DNA of 15,874 nucleotides from JBCDBH01 sp039184055. Lineage in GTDB: Bacteria; Acidobacteriota; Thermoanaerobaculia; Multivoradales; J023. The notes beneath the pieces were generated by a model. That model ran no database searches and was not told the origin of the DNA. It was given only the letters and a program-made list of their open reading frames with translations. This document shows, in pieces, positions 8,017-14,481 of the stretch (position 1 is its first letter; every line of letters begins with the position of its first letter). A program made the translations under genes and the position numbers. The stretch is taken from NCBI GenBank assembly GCA_039184055.1, contig JBCDBH010000110.1, positions 1 through 15,874 on the forward strand, given 5' to 3'.

Positions 8017-9837
8017 CTAGACGTCGCGCCCGAGACGCTTGCTCAGGTCGCGACGATCGTAGGTCACCGACAACGCCTCTTCGAAGGTCACCCTTTCACC
8101 CCGCACCAGCTCGGTGAGGGTCTCGTTGAGGAGGAGATTGCCATCGGCCTTGGCGGTCAGCATAGCGCTCTCGATCTGCATGGTCTTGCCGTCACGCACC
8201 ATCGAGCGGGTCGCCGGCGAAGCGATCAACAGCTCCATCGCCGGGAGACGTCCGCCACCCCGTTTCTTGACCAGGTGCTGGCAGCTCACCGCGCGCAACA
8301 CATCGGCCAGGTTGGAGCGTGCCTGACTCTGCTCGGTACCCGGGAACATCTCGACGACCTGATCGAGCGTGCGCGTGACCGTCGAGGTATGCAGGGTTGC
8401 GAACACCAGATGACCGGTTCCCGCGACCTTGAGCACCAGGGCCATGGTCTCGGCATCGCGGATCTCACCCACCAAAACGATGTCGGGATCTTCACGCATC
8501 GCGGCGCGTAGGCCACGGCTGAAGTCGGGCACGTGGCTGCCGAGCTGGCGCTGGTCGATCAGCGAACGACGGTCCTGATGGACGAATTCGATCGGATCTT
8601 CGAGGGTGATGATGTGGCGACGACGACTGCGGTTGATGTGATCGATGAGCGCCGCGAGGGTGGTCGTCTTACCGCTCCCGGTCGGTCCGGTGACCAACAC
8701 CAGGCCGTGGGGATAGTCGCAAAACCGCAGGACGGTTTCAGGCAAGGCGAGTTGACGCGGGGTGAGAATCTGGCTCGGCACCAGACGCACCGCCGCCCCC
8801 GTACCCCGCGAGGTGCGGTAGAGATTGACCCGGAAGCGACCGACGTCGGCGACTGAAAAGGCCGCGTCGACGTCCTGGTGCTCTTCGAGCTCCTCGACCT
8901 GCCACGGCTCGAGCACCGGACGAAAGAGCTCGACCACTTCCTCGGGGCCGAGCGGTGGCAAATCCTCGAGCTCCCGAATGTCGCCGTCGATCCGCCAATG
9001 CGGCAGGCGACCCGGCGAAAGATGCAGGTCCGACGCGCCTTCGGCGACCATCCGTTCGAGCAAGGCGGAAAGCTGGGGCACCACGGGTGAGAGGTGGACC
9101 GGCGGCACCTGGGCGCGTGCTTCCCACCCTTCGACTCCACCGCGCGAGCGCATCAATTCGCTGTAGCGCTCGGCGTCGACGGTGACCGGTTGAATGGTCA
9201 CCCCCGGTACGTGTTGACGAATCCCCGCCAGAACCTCGGGCGTGACCTGCTCGACGAAGCCGACGGTGAAGTCGTTGTCCTCGACCGCCAAGCCGACGAC
9301 GCGGTGACGCAACATGAAGGGTAGAGGCAAGAGGCCAAAAGCCTGCGGATCGATCGGTCGACCTTCGGTGTGATCGGGCAAAGGCACCAGCTCGGTGACC
9401 TTGGCGAGTCGCGATGCCAGGGTGCGGATCAGCGACAAACCAAAACCGGGCAGCGTCTCGATCATCCGGCCGAGATCGTTGGCCTGAAGCTCGAGCGCCA
9501 GGGCCGGGCTCATCGCCACGACGGTGGCCGATCGCTCCTTGTCGAGCAAAACGCCGAGCTCACCGAAGCTGAACGGCGCGCGGGCACGACCGAGCTCGAT
9601 CGGATCGACACGCTCGCCACCTTCGAATCGCACCGCGCCTTTGACCAGGAGAAAAAAGACGTCGGACGGGTCGCCTTGACCGACGATCACGTCTTCTTTG
9701 TCGAAACCGACCAGAGTGCCGAGCTCGAGCACCGAATCGAGCTGCGCTTCGTCGAGCGAGCCGAACCAAATCGACTTGCGCAACGCATCGCGGACTTTGT
9801 CGCGGGTATCACCGTCCAGCGGCCAGGTTTTCCTCAT
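8017..9837 (-). CDS. Cyclic-nucleotide-binding domain fused to PilT/GspE-family ATPase
   Basis: A 606-residue fusion. Residues about 20-145 are a CNB domain whose phosphate-binding cassette reads FGELGVLL...ERSATV (E93 and R102 present, as needed to hold a cyclic phosphate). Residues about 160-225 resemble the N-terminal domain of type II secretion/pilus ATPases (LLPLPFMLRHRVVGLAVED). Residues 250-600 form the PilT-type hexameric motor: ASDLHLSPG at 268-276, Walker A GPTGSGKT at 384-391, Asp box TLEDPIEF at 411-418, Walker B DIVLVGEIRD at 452-461 and His box LHTS at 482-485. The PilT retraction motif AIRNLIR is diverged to ATRSMVR at 542-548. The motor looks active. It probably drives a type IV pilus or related machine at the inner membrane, with a bound nucleotide adjusting it. 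GGAGGAGG lies just before ATG 9837, and the gene overlaps the preceding CNB gene by 29 bases, suggesting coupled translation. No pilin or platform genes are in the window. Confidence 0.93.
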   Translation of the reverse strand: MRKTWPLDGDTRDKVRDALRKSIWFGSLDEAQLDSVLELGTLVGFDKEDVIVGQGDPSDVFFLLVKGAVRFEGGERVDPIELGRARAPFSFGELGVLLDKERSATVVAMSPALALELQANDLGRMIETLPGFGLSLIRTLASRLAKVTELVPLPDHTEGRPIDPQAFGLLPLPFMLRHRVVGLAVEDNDFTVGFVEQVTPEVLAGIRQHVPGVTIQPVTVDAERYSELMRSRGGVEGWEARAQVPPVHLSPVVPQLSALLERMVAEGASDLHLSPGRLPHWRIDGDIRELEDLPPLGPEEVVELFRPVLEPWQVEELEEHQDVDAAFSVADVGRFRVNLYRTSRGTGAAVRLVPSQILTPRQLALPETVLRFCDYPHGLVLVTGPTGSGKTTTLAALIDHINRSRRRHIITLEDPIEFVHQDRRSLIDQRQLGSHVPDFSRGLRAAMREDPDIVLVGEIRDAETMALVLKVAGTGHLVFATLHTSTVTRTLDQVVEMFPGTEQSQARSNLADVLRAVSCQHLVKKRGGGRLPAMELLIASPATRSMVRDGKTMQIESAMLTAKADGNLLLNETLTELVRGERVTFEEALSVTYDRRDLSKRLGRDV

Positions 9838-10645
9838 CGTCCCCTCCTCCGTTGTCGATGCCCGTCAAACGAGCTCGGCGTTCCTCGATACTGTCGGCGC
9901 GCGCCAGGCAAAAGGAGCGCAGCACGTCGCGCACCCGTGGATGGCTGGCGACGATCGAGCGCACTGTTTCACGGTCGAGCTCGAGCACCTCGCAATACTC
10001 GCTCGCCGTGATGGTGGCGGTACGCGGGCCTTCGGCGATCATGGCGATTTCACCGAAGAAGCTGCCGGCACCCAATTGTCTCACTTCTCGTTGCACGTGA
10101 CGGTCGTTGGCGACATACACCCGCACCGTCCCGCTGGCGAGCAACATGAGGCTGTGACCGAGCTCGCCTTCGGCGAAGACGATCTCACCCGGTGCGAAGT
10201 TGCGCAACGCGAGGCCACGCACCAGCGCGACCAGCTCTTCGGCATCGAGATCACGAAAGAGTGGCGTACGCGCCACCCCGCTCAGGCTGGCGACCGAGGA
10301 ACGACCGTTGTTGGCCTGATCCTCGGCAACCTGACGCATGAGGAGGTCGGCGAGATAGACCTCGAGATCGCCACGATCCGGCGCCAAACGCTGCATCTTC
10401 TTGACCACCGCGACCGCTTTGGCGAAGAAGCCTTCGGTAGCCAGCTCGTCGGCGAGCCGCGACAGGATCTTGATCGCTTCGTCGGTGCGCCCGGCGCGTG
10501 CCAAGAGATCACCGAGCAATTGCCGCAAGCGTCGATTCTCGGGCTCGTCGTCGAGCAAGCCTTCGAGCCTGCGGATCGCCCGATCCCATTTGCCGTCGGC
10601 GATCAGCTGGTCGACATCCGGTGCGCGGAACCAAGACAGTTTCAT
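9809..10645 (-). CDS. TPR and cyclic-nucleotide-binding domain protein
   Basis: The 278-residue product starts at MKLSWFRAPD. The frame is open about 77 codons further upstream, but that extension is Arg/Ser/Pro-rich, overlaps the DUF4442 gene out of frame and is unlikely to be real. An in-frame GTG six codons before the ATG is an alternative start. Residues about 10-90 form two or three TPR-like helical hairpins (KWDRAIRRLEGLLDDEPEN, TDEAIKILSRLADELATEG). Residues about 128-250 are a CNB domain with a near-canonical phosphate cassette FFGEIAMIAEGPRTAT (195-211; E199 and R208). Residues 263 onward are an acidic tail. There is no DNA-binding helix-turn-helix, so it is not a CRP-type regulator. 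It may instead be an adaptor that joins partners through TPRs in response to a cyclic nucleotide. Its end overlaps the start of the CNB-PilT gene by 29 bases. Confidence 0.9.
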   Translation of the reverse strand: MKLSWFRAPDVDQLIADGKWDRAIRRLEGLLDDEPENRRLRQLLGDLLARAGRTDEAIKILSRLADELATEGFFAKAVAVVKKMQRLAPDRGDLEVYLADLLMRQVAEDQANNGRSSVASLSGVARTPLFRDLDAEELVALVRGLALRNFAPGEIVFAEGELGHSLMLLASGTVRVYVANDRHVQREVRQLGAGSFFGEIAMIAEGPRTATITASEYCEVLELDRETVRSIVASHPRVRDVLRSFCLARADSIEERRARLTGIDNGGGDDEENLAAGR

Positions 10646-10703
10646 GTGACCAAATCTTTTCACATTCCTCGGTGCATCGCGCGATGCGCTGGCCGGGCTC
10701 GGA

Positions 10704-11243
10704 TCAGCTACGGCTGCGTCGCTTGAACGACCACGTGAACGAGAAACGAGCCACTTCGGTGCCATCGGCCATCTTGCCGATCGTGGTGACCGTCGCGGTG
10801 GCCGCCTCGCCCGTCTCGACGGTGCGCGCCACGGCGGCGAAGAGCTCGTCGCCACCGGTACAGGTAAAGAAGGCACGGTCCGTCGCCTTCTTGCCGAACT
10901 CGGCCTCGAGCCCGGTGATCAGCATCGCCACCGACGCCGGTGCGCTACGCACCGCGAGCATGGCGAGCGCGCCGGTCGACATCTCGGCCGCCATCGCCTG
11001 GGCGGCGAAATAGGTCGAGCGAAAGGGATTGGTGGTCATCCAACCGTAGGGCACGCTCGCCGTGCAGCGAGCGGCATCGAGCTCGTCGACCCGCAACCCG
11101 GCGAAGAACCCGAGCGGCAGCTTGCTCAGCATATAGCTCCGCATCAGCCAGCGATTGGTCATCTGGCGAGTGAGCTTGTTGGCCTGGTCGGTTCGCCGGG
11201 GCGCGGTCTCGGCGCTTTGGGTGGCGGTGGCGGTGGTGGTCAT
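10704..11243 (-). CDS. DUF4442-type hotdog-fold protein (putative thioesterase-like)
   Basis: The 179-residue product has the DUF4442 pattern: a helix rich in LSKLPLGFFAGLRVDELD, then ASVPYGWMTTNPFRSTYFAAQAMAAEMSTG, then beta strands ending RFSFTWSFKRR. This family adopts the hotdog fold of acyl-CoA thioesterases, but substrates are mostly unknown. The start is taken as ATG 11243 because GGAG lies 9 bases upstream. The in-frame TTG at 11258 is less likely, since it would overlap that ribosome site. The gene sits 32 bases after the flavin oxidase gene and 58 bases before the TPR-CNB gene, in the same run. No signal peptide is seen. Fold assignment is fairly sure, activity is not. Confidence 0.8.
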   Translation of the reverse strand: MTTTATATQSAETAPRRTDQANKLTRQMTNRWLMRSYMLSKLPLGFFAGLRVDELDAARCTASVPYGWMTTNPFRSTYFAAQAMAAEMSTGALAMLAVRSAPASVAMLITGLEAEFGKKATDRAFFTCTGGDELFAAVARTVETGEAATATVTTIGKMADGTEVARFSFTWSFKRRSRS

Positions 11244-11275
11244 ACGCGAAATCTCCAATCGGTTCGAACGATGGC

Positions 11276-12457
11276 TCAGGCACCGACGTGGGGCGCAACC
11301 GTGGCGCCCGCGAAGCGGGCCAAGCGAAAACTATCGAGCGGGACGGGCGTGGGCTCGTCACGGCTCAAGGCGGCGAGCACCTCGGCGACCGCCGGCGCGA
11401 ATTTGAATCCATGACCCGAGAATCCAGCACCGATGACGATCGGTGTCGACCCGGGTAACCGATCGAGCACGAAGTGATGGTCAGGTGTGTTGGTGTAGAG
11501 ACAATCGACCACCGTCGTGGGCGGGTCGTCGAGATGGTGGAAACGCCGACGGGTGAAGCCCGCGATCGCCTGGAGAAACTCGGGACGCGGCGGACGTGGC
11601 GACAGATCGGGATCCACCGGCGCGCCGCTACGATGCCAACCGATTTTGACCCCGGCATGAGATCCTTCGGCGCTCATCCGTGGCAGCGAGTAGAAAAGCG
11701 GGGTATCGAAGTAGTCGATGACGGTCGGAAGACGGTCCGGGCCGTGGGACACGGGCGCTTCGCGGGGCGAGAGGTACGCCACCTGCTCATGAGTCGTCTC
11801 GAGAGGCAAGGTCGGCTCGTCGAGCATCGTCAAGAACTTGTTGGTCCAGGCACCGGCAGTGAGCACCAGACGCTCGGCGCGCCACGACCGACCGTCGGCC
11901 GCTTCGACGGTCACGCCGAGTCCGGTCTGCATGGAGGTGATCTCGACTCCCTCCTCGACCTCGGCGCCGTCCACGATCGCGCGATCGACGTAGGTACGCC
12001 AGGCGGCCTCGGCTCGAATCACTGCCGTCGCGGGCTGGAAGAGCGCGTCGGCCGACTCAGAGGCGCGTAACTGTGGAAAGCGCTCCGTCATCGCCGACGC
12101 AGTCAGGAGCTCGCATGCCACCCCGGCCTCGCGCATCATCTCGTGGATCGATCGCACGACCTCGTGCCCTTCAGGCCCGATATCGAGACCGCCACAGGTG
12201 ACCAGCAGCTCTTCGCCCGAAGCTCGTTCGAGCTTGCGCCAGCCGTCGTAGCCACGCAGAGCCATGGCGACGTAGTCGGGCTCGGCGTAGGTCAGTCGAA
12301 CGATCCGGCCGTCGCCATGAGAGCTGCCACGATCGTGACCGATCTGGCGTCGTTCAAGCAGGGCGACCCGCTCACCACGTCGGGCGAGCGTGGCGGCGGT
12401 GGCGGCACCCATGATGCCGCCACCCACGATTACGACGTCGACTTCAGTCTTCAACAA
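11276..12457 (-). CDS. FAD-dependent amine oxidase of the monomeric sarcosine oxidase / N-methyltryptophan oxidase family
   Basis: The 393-residue flavoprotein is predicted to oxidise a secondary or N-methyl amino acid, releasing H2O2. The N-terminal Rossmann motif VVIVGGGIMGAA (GGGIMG at 12-17) binds FAD. SSHGDGRIVRLTY at 45-57 matches the family's flavin and substrate loop. K271 in GVKIGWH corresponds to the oxygen-activating Lys of sarcosine oxidase. C319 in CLYTNTPDHHF corresponds to the Cys that carries the covalent flavin. GAGFSGHGFKFAPA at 343-356 is the conserved C-terminal motif. Length matches the family. The start is TTG 12457, supported by GAGGGA 7 bases upstream. That ribosome site overlaps the TGA of the preceding PD40 gene, so translation is probably coupled. 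The substrate cannot be chosen from sequence; relatives use sarcosine, N-methyltryptophan or similar amines. Confidence 0.9.
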   Translation of the reverse strand: MLKTEVDVVIVGGGIMGAATAATLARRGERVALLERRQIGHDRGSSHGDGRIVRLTYAEPDYVAMALRGYDGWRKLERASGEELLVTCGGLDIGPEGHEVVRSIHEMMREAGVACELLTASAMTERFPQLRASESADALFQPATAVIRAEAAWRTYVDRAIVDGAEVEEGVEITSMQTGLGVTVEAADGRSWRAERLVLTAGAWTNKFLTMLDEPTLPLETTHEQVAYLSPREAPVSHGPDRLPTVIDYFDTPLFYSLPRMSAEGSHAGVKIGWHRSGAPVDPDLSPRPPRPEFLQAIAGFTRRRFHHLDDPPTTVVDCLYTNTPDHHFVLDRLPGSTPIVIGAGFSGHGFKFAPAVAEVLAALSRDEPTPVPLDSFRLARFAGATVAPHVGA

Positions 12458-12466
12458 TGCCGTCCC

Positions 12467-13786
12467 TCAGGGATCACCGGAGGTGCGACGGAACTGCACC
12501 AGCCAGATCGCCTCGGTGGCTTCTCCACCCAACGGCCGAGACAGCACGTGCGCGGCGAGAGCATCGCCTTCGGGTGATAGTACGAAGTCGTCGATCAAGG
12601 CTTCGTCGAGATAGTGATCGGACGCCGGGTCGTTGAAGAACGTCAAGCGCTCGGCGATGCCTTTGCCGTTGGCGGGCATGATCCACAGATCGCTACGGTA
12701 GGGCAAGCCGTTCGGCCGACCTTCGAGACCCCGGTTGGTGGCCCAGATCAGCGACTCGCCGTCGGCCGTGTAATGCGCCGCGCCGTCTCGTTCACGGGGG
12801 GTTCGGGTCAGGACGTCGACCGTCTCGCTTTCGATGTCGAAGACCATCAAATCGAGACCGGTTTCACCATAGACCTCGTCGGCGGGAACACCCGAGAACA
12901 GCACGCCACGTTCGTCTGGGGTAAAACCGTGGGTCATGAGATAGCGATCCTCGGCCGCCGGGCGATAGAACTCGCTGTCGCGCAAGCGAGCGATGCCACG
13001 ACGAAATTCGAGATCGGCAACCACCAGAGCCCAGCCGCCAAAGGTACTCCGTCCACGATTGGTCTCGCGTTCACTCCAGACGATGCGCCCCGGCTCGGCC
13101 GAAAGATGTGGCTCGTTGAGAGCACCGCTGAGCGGCTCGGCCAGCTGCCAGGTGTCACGGTCCGCTTTGCCATAAGCCCAGACTTCGGCATGGAGACCGC
13201 GATACGGCGTCGCCATCATCCCCGCGTCTTGCTTGAGGCGACGCGCGGCGCGCGCGGGCTGTACCTGGAAAACGACGTAGCTGCCGTTGCCATACCAGCT
13301 CGGCGAGGTCTTGTGCGCGCCCCGGAGCTCGCGGTTGTCGCAGGTCAGGCAGATGTCCCCGTCACCGGTGGCGCTGGCTTGATGGATCTCGTAGACCCCG
13401 TCGACCTTGCGGTCGAAGACGAGGTTGCCGTTGCGATGCCAATCGACGCGTCCGGCGTCCTCGATCAGCTGACGGACGATCCGCACTCGTCGATTGCCCG
13501 GTGGTCCTTTCATCCGGGCGGTCACGACCTTGTCGTCGGTAGCGACCTCGGTCGCCACGGGAGCCGCCTGAACGGGCGGTGTCTCGGGTTCGGCTTCGGG
13601 AGCCTCATCGGTGGCGAGACGGGCTCGCTCGACAATCGGCTGAGCGTCGTCGGCCGGCTTGTCGTCGGTCGGTTCTTGCGCGACGACAAAGCTCGCCACA
13701 CCCACACAGAGGGCGACGACGAGCAACCAAAGAGACACGGGGAAGAATCGACGAGAGGGAGAGGAATTCGTGATGGACCTAAACAT
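12467..13786 (-). CDS. Exported PD40/TolB-like beta-propeller protein
   Basis: The 439-residue product is periplasmic or secreted: a basic start, hydrophobic core VSLWLLVVALCVGVASFVV and cleavage near AQ|EPT at about 36. Residues about 37-95 form a Pro/Glu/Asp/Ala-rich flexible linker. Residues 100-435 hold PD40-type propeller blades (RVDWHRNGNLVFDRKVDGVYEIH, TSPSWYGNGSYVVFQ, HGFTPDERGVLFSGV, HYTADGESLIWATNR, DLWIMPANGKGIAERLT). A CxxC pair (C146, C149 in DICLTCD) could form a disulfide. ATG 13786 was chosen because GGAG lies 7 bases upstream. An upstream GTG at 13873 would extend the protein into the intergenic repeat, ahead of the signal peptide, and is rejected. It is first in a six-gene run and ends 9 bases before the flavin oxidase start. 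PD40 proteins usually bind partners at the envelope; no enzyme motif is seen. Confidence 0.85.
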   Translation of the reverse strand: MFRSITNSSPSRRFFPVSLWLLVVALCVGVASFVVAQEPTDDKPADDAQPIVERARLATDEAPEAEPETPPVQAAPVATEVATDDKVVTARMKGPPGNRRVRIVRQLIEDAGRVDWHRNGNLVFDRKVDGVYEIHQASATGDGDICLTCDNRELRGAHKTSPSWYGNGSYVVFQVQPARAARRLKQDAGMMATPYRGLHAEVWAYGKADRDTWQLAEPLSGALNEPHLSAEPGRIVWSERETNRGRSTFGGWALVVADLEFRRGIARLRDSEFYRPAAEDRYLMTHGFTPDERGVLFSGVPADEVYGETGLDLMVFDIESETVDVLTRTPRERDGAAHYTADGESLIWATNRGLEGRPNGLPYRSDLWIMPANGKGIAERLTFFNDPASDHYLDEALIDDFVLSPEGDALAAHVLSRPLGGEATEAIWLVQFRRTSGDP

Positions 13787-13812
13787 GATGGATCTCCACT
13801 GTCGAAGAACTG

Positions 13813-13920
13813 TCGCTCCTAGGAGCGCAGTGGACTGTGCTGAAAATAGCCTCTGGCTATTTTCGCAAGTCACGGATCGCTCCGAAGGAGCGTAGTGGCT
13901 GTGCTGAAAACAGCCTCTAG
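13813..13920. repeat. Two copies of a 44-bp palindromic element in a divergent promoter region
   Basis: Copy 1 (13813-13856) and copy 2 (13877-13920) differ at five substituted bases plus two one-base indels. Each opens with a palindrome: CGCTCCTAGGAGCG (14-bp perfect) in copy 1 and CGCTCC-GAA-GGAGCG in copy 2. Each then has GTGCTGAAAA and an AGCCTCT segment. The element fills most of the gap between the divergent PD40 and membrane-protein genes. It looks like a REP- or MITE-like intergenic repeat, with no encoded protein. Confidence 0.75.
13842..13864. repeat. 10-bp perfect hairpin inside the palindromic element
   Basis: GAAAATAGCC (13842-13851) pairs perfectly with GGCTATTTTC (13855-13864) around the 3-base loop TCT. 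The AAAA/TTTT arms give it the shape of a bidirectional intrinsic terminator, yet it lies between two divergent gene starts, where a terminator would have no upstream gene to end. It is therefore more likely part of the repeat element, or a leader attenuator for the PD40 operon. Confidence 0.65.
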
Positions 13921-13937
13921 ACTGCTAGCATTCCCGC

Positions 13938-14411
13938 ATGGACGACGCACCGATCCTCCGGGCTCATCCTTGGAGTCGCCGCATCGTGCTCGCGAGCCTC
14001 ATTGTATTCGCGGGTCTCGGCGCGGCGGGTTTGCACCTTTTCCAAGTCTACCTCGATGATCTCACCCGCTTGGCGAATCACGATACCGCCGCGGCGGCGC
14101 GTGCGCTCGCCGACCTGGCGCGATGGATTTTCCTACCGGCCGGCGCGCTTTTCGCGCTGCTCGGCGCTTATCTAGGCTGGCTGGCGTTTCGGTCCTTGCG
14201 CGCGGGCATGTTTCCGCCACGGGGCACGCTCGTGGTCAAAGACACACCGATCCTCTCGGGGCCACCGGCTCGGCTACGCGCCTGGGTACTCCTGGTAATC
14301 GCCATTCTCTGCCTGGTCGTGGCGGTGTTCGTTCCGCTTCAAGCGCTCGGCACCACCGAGCGCCTGATCGAGCGGATCGAATTCGAACGCGAGCTCGAGG
14401 AACAGCGTTAG
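13938..14411 (+). CDS. Small three-helix membrane protein of unknown function
   Basis: The 157-residue protein was not recognised as a known family. Hydrophobic segments at about 15-37, 63-86 and 114-136 predict three membrane helices. The loop at 38-62 is Ala-rich with charged residues, and the loop at 87-113 holds FPPRGTLVVKDTPILSGPPAR. The C-terminal tail 139-157 is highly charged (ERLIERIEFERELEEQR) and probably helical. There is no catalytic motif. The ATG has no Shine-Dalgarno; TAGCAT six bases upstream could be a -10 box for a leaderless message, but no good -35 box is seen. It is a stand-alone gene divergent from the PD40-led operon and convergent with the M28 peptidase gene. It is judged real from coherent membrane topology and an intact frame. 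Confidence 0.7.
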   Translation: MDDAPILRAHPWSRRIVLASLIVFAGLGAAGLHLFQVYLDDLTRLANHDTAAAARALADLARWIFLPAGALFALLGAYLGWLAFRSLRAGMFPPRGTLVVKDTPILSGPPARLRAWVLLVIAILCLVVAVFVPLQALGTTERLIERIEFERELEEQR

Positions 14412-14481
14412 TTGAGGAGCGGCGTTAGTTGAGGAATAGCGCTAGTCGAGGAGCGGCGTTAGCTGAGCCTGTACGCTAGCG
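14397..14481. repeat. 17-bp tandem repeat, four clear copies and a fifth degenerate
   Basis: Units at 14397-14413, 14414-14430, 14431-14447 and 14448-14464 follow the pattern GAGGAGCGGCGTTAGTT with one to five changes. A fifth, weaker unit (14465-14481) keeps GAG and GCTAG at matching positions. Unit 1 covers the stop codon of the membrane-protein gene and unit 5 covers the stop of the M28 peptidase gene, so the array fills the convergent gap. GCGCTAG (14439-14445) and CTAGCGC (14476-14482) also form a 7-bp inverted repeat with a 30-base loop. No T-run is present. Confidence 0.75.

Noticed and set aside
9809..10645. CRP/FNR-type transcription regulator
   Set aside because: The CNB domain is at the C-terminal side after TPR helices, and no helix-turn-helix DNA-binding domain is present.
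10646..10876. 77-codon N-terminal extension of the TPR-CNB protein
   Set aside because: The extension is Arg/Ser/Pro-rich, overlaps the DUF4442 gene in another frame, and precedes a coherent start at MKLSWFRAPD.
11244..11258. TTG start for the DUF4442 protein
   Set aside because: The GGAG just after this TTG is well spaced to serve ATG 11243, so the ATG is preferred.
12614..13822. 402-codon plus-strand open frame antisense to the PD40 gene
   Set aside because: The minus-strand frame has a signal peptide, propeller blades and a ribosome site. The plus-strand frame has none and runs into the intergenic repeat.
13842..13864. Intrinsic transcription terminator
   Set aside because: Although hairpin-shaped with T-rich arms, it lies between two divergent gene starts with no gene upstream on either strand to terminate.
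13787..13873. 29-residue N-terminal extension of the PD40 protein from GTG 13873
   Set aside because: It would be encoded by the palindromic repeat and would bury the signal peptide. ATG 13786 has a well-placed GGAG.
13813..13920. CRISPR array
   Set aside because: There are only two copies, internally palindromic, with a single 20-base gap and no cas genes nearby.
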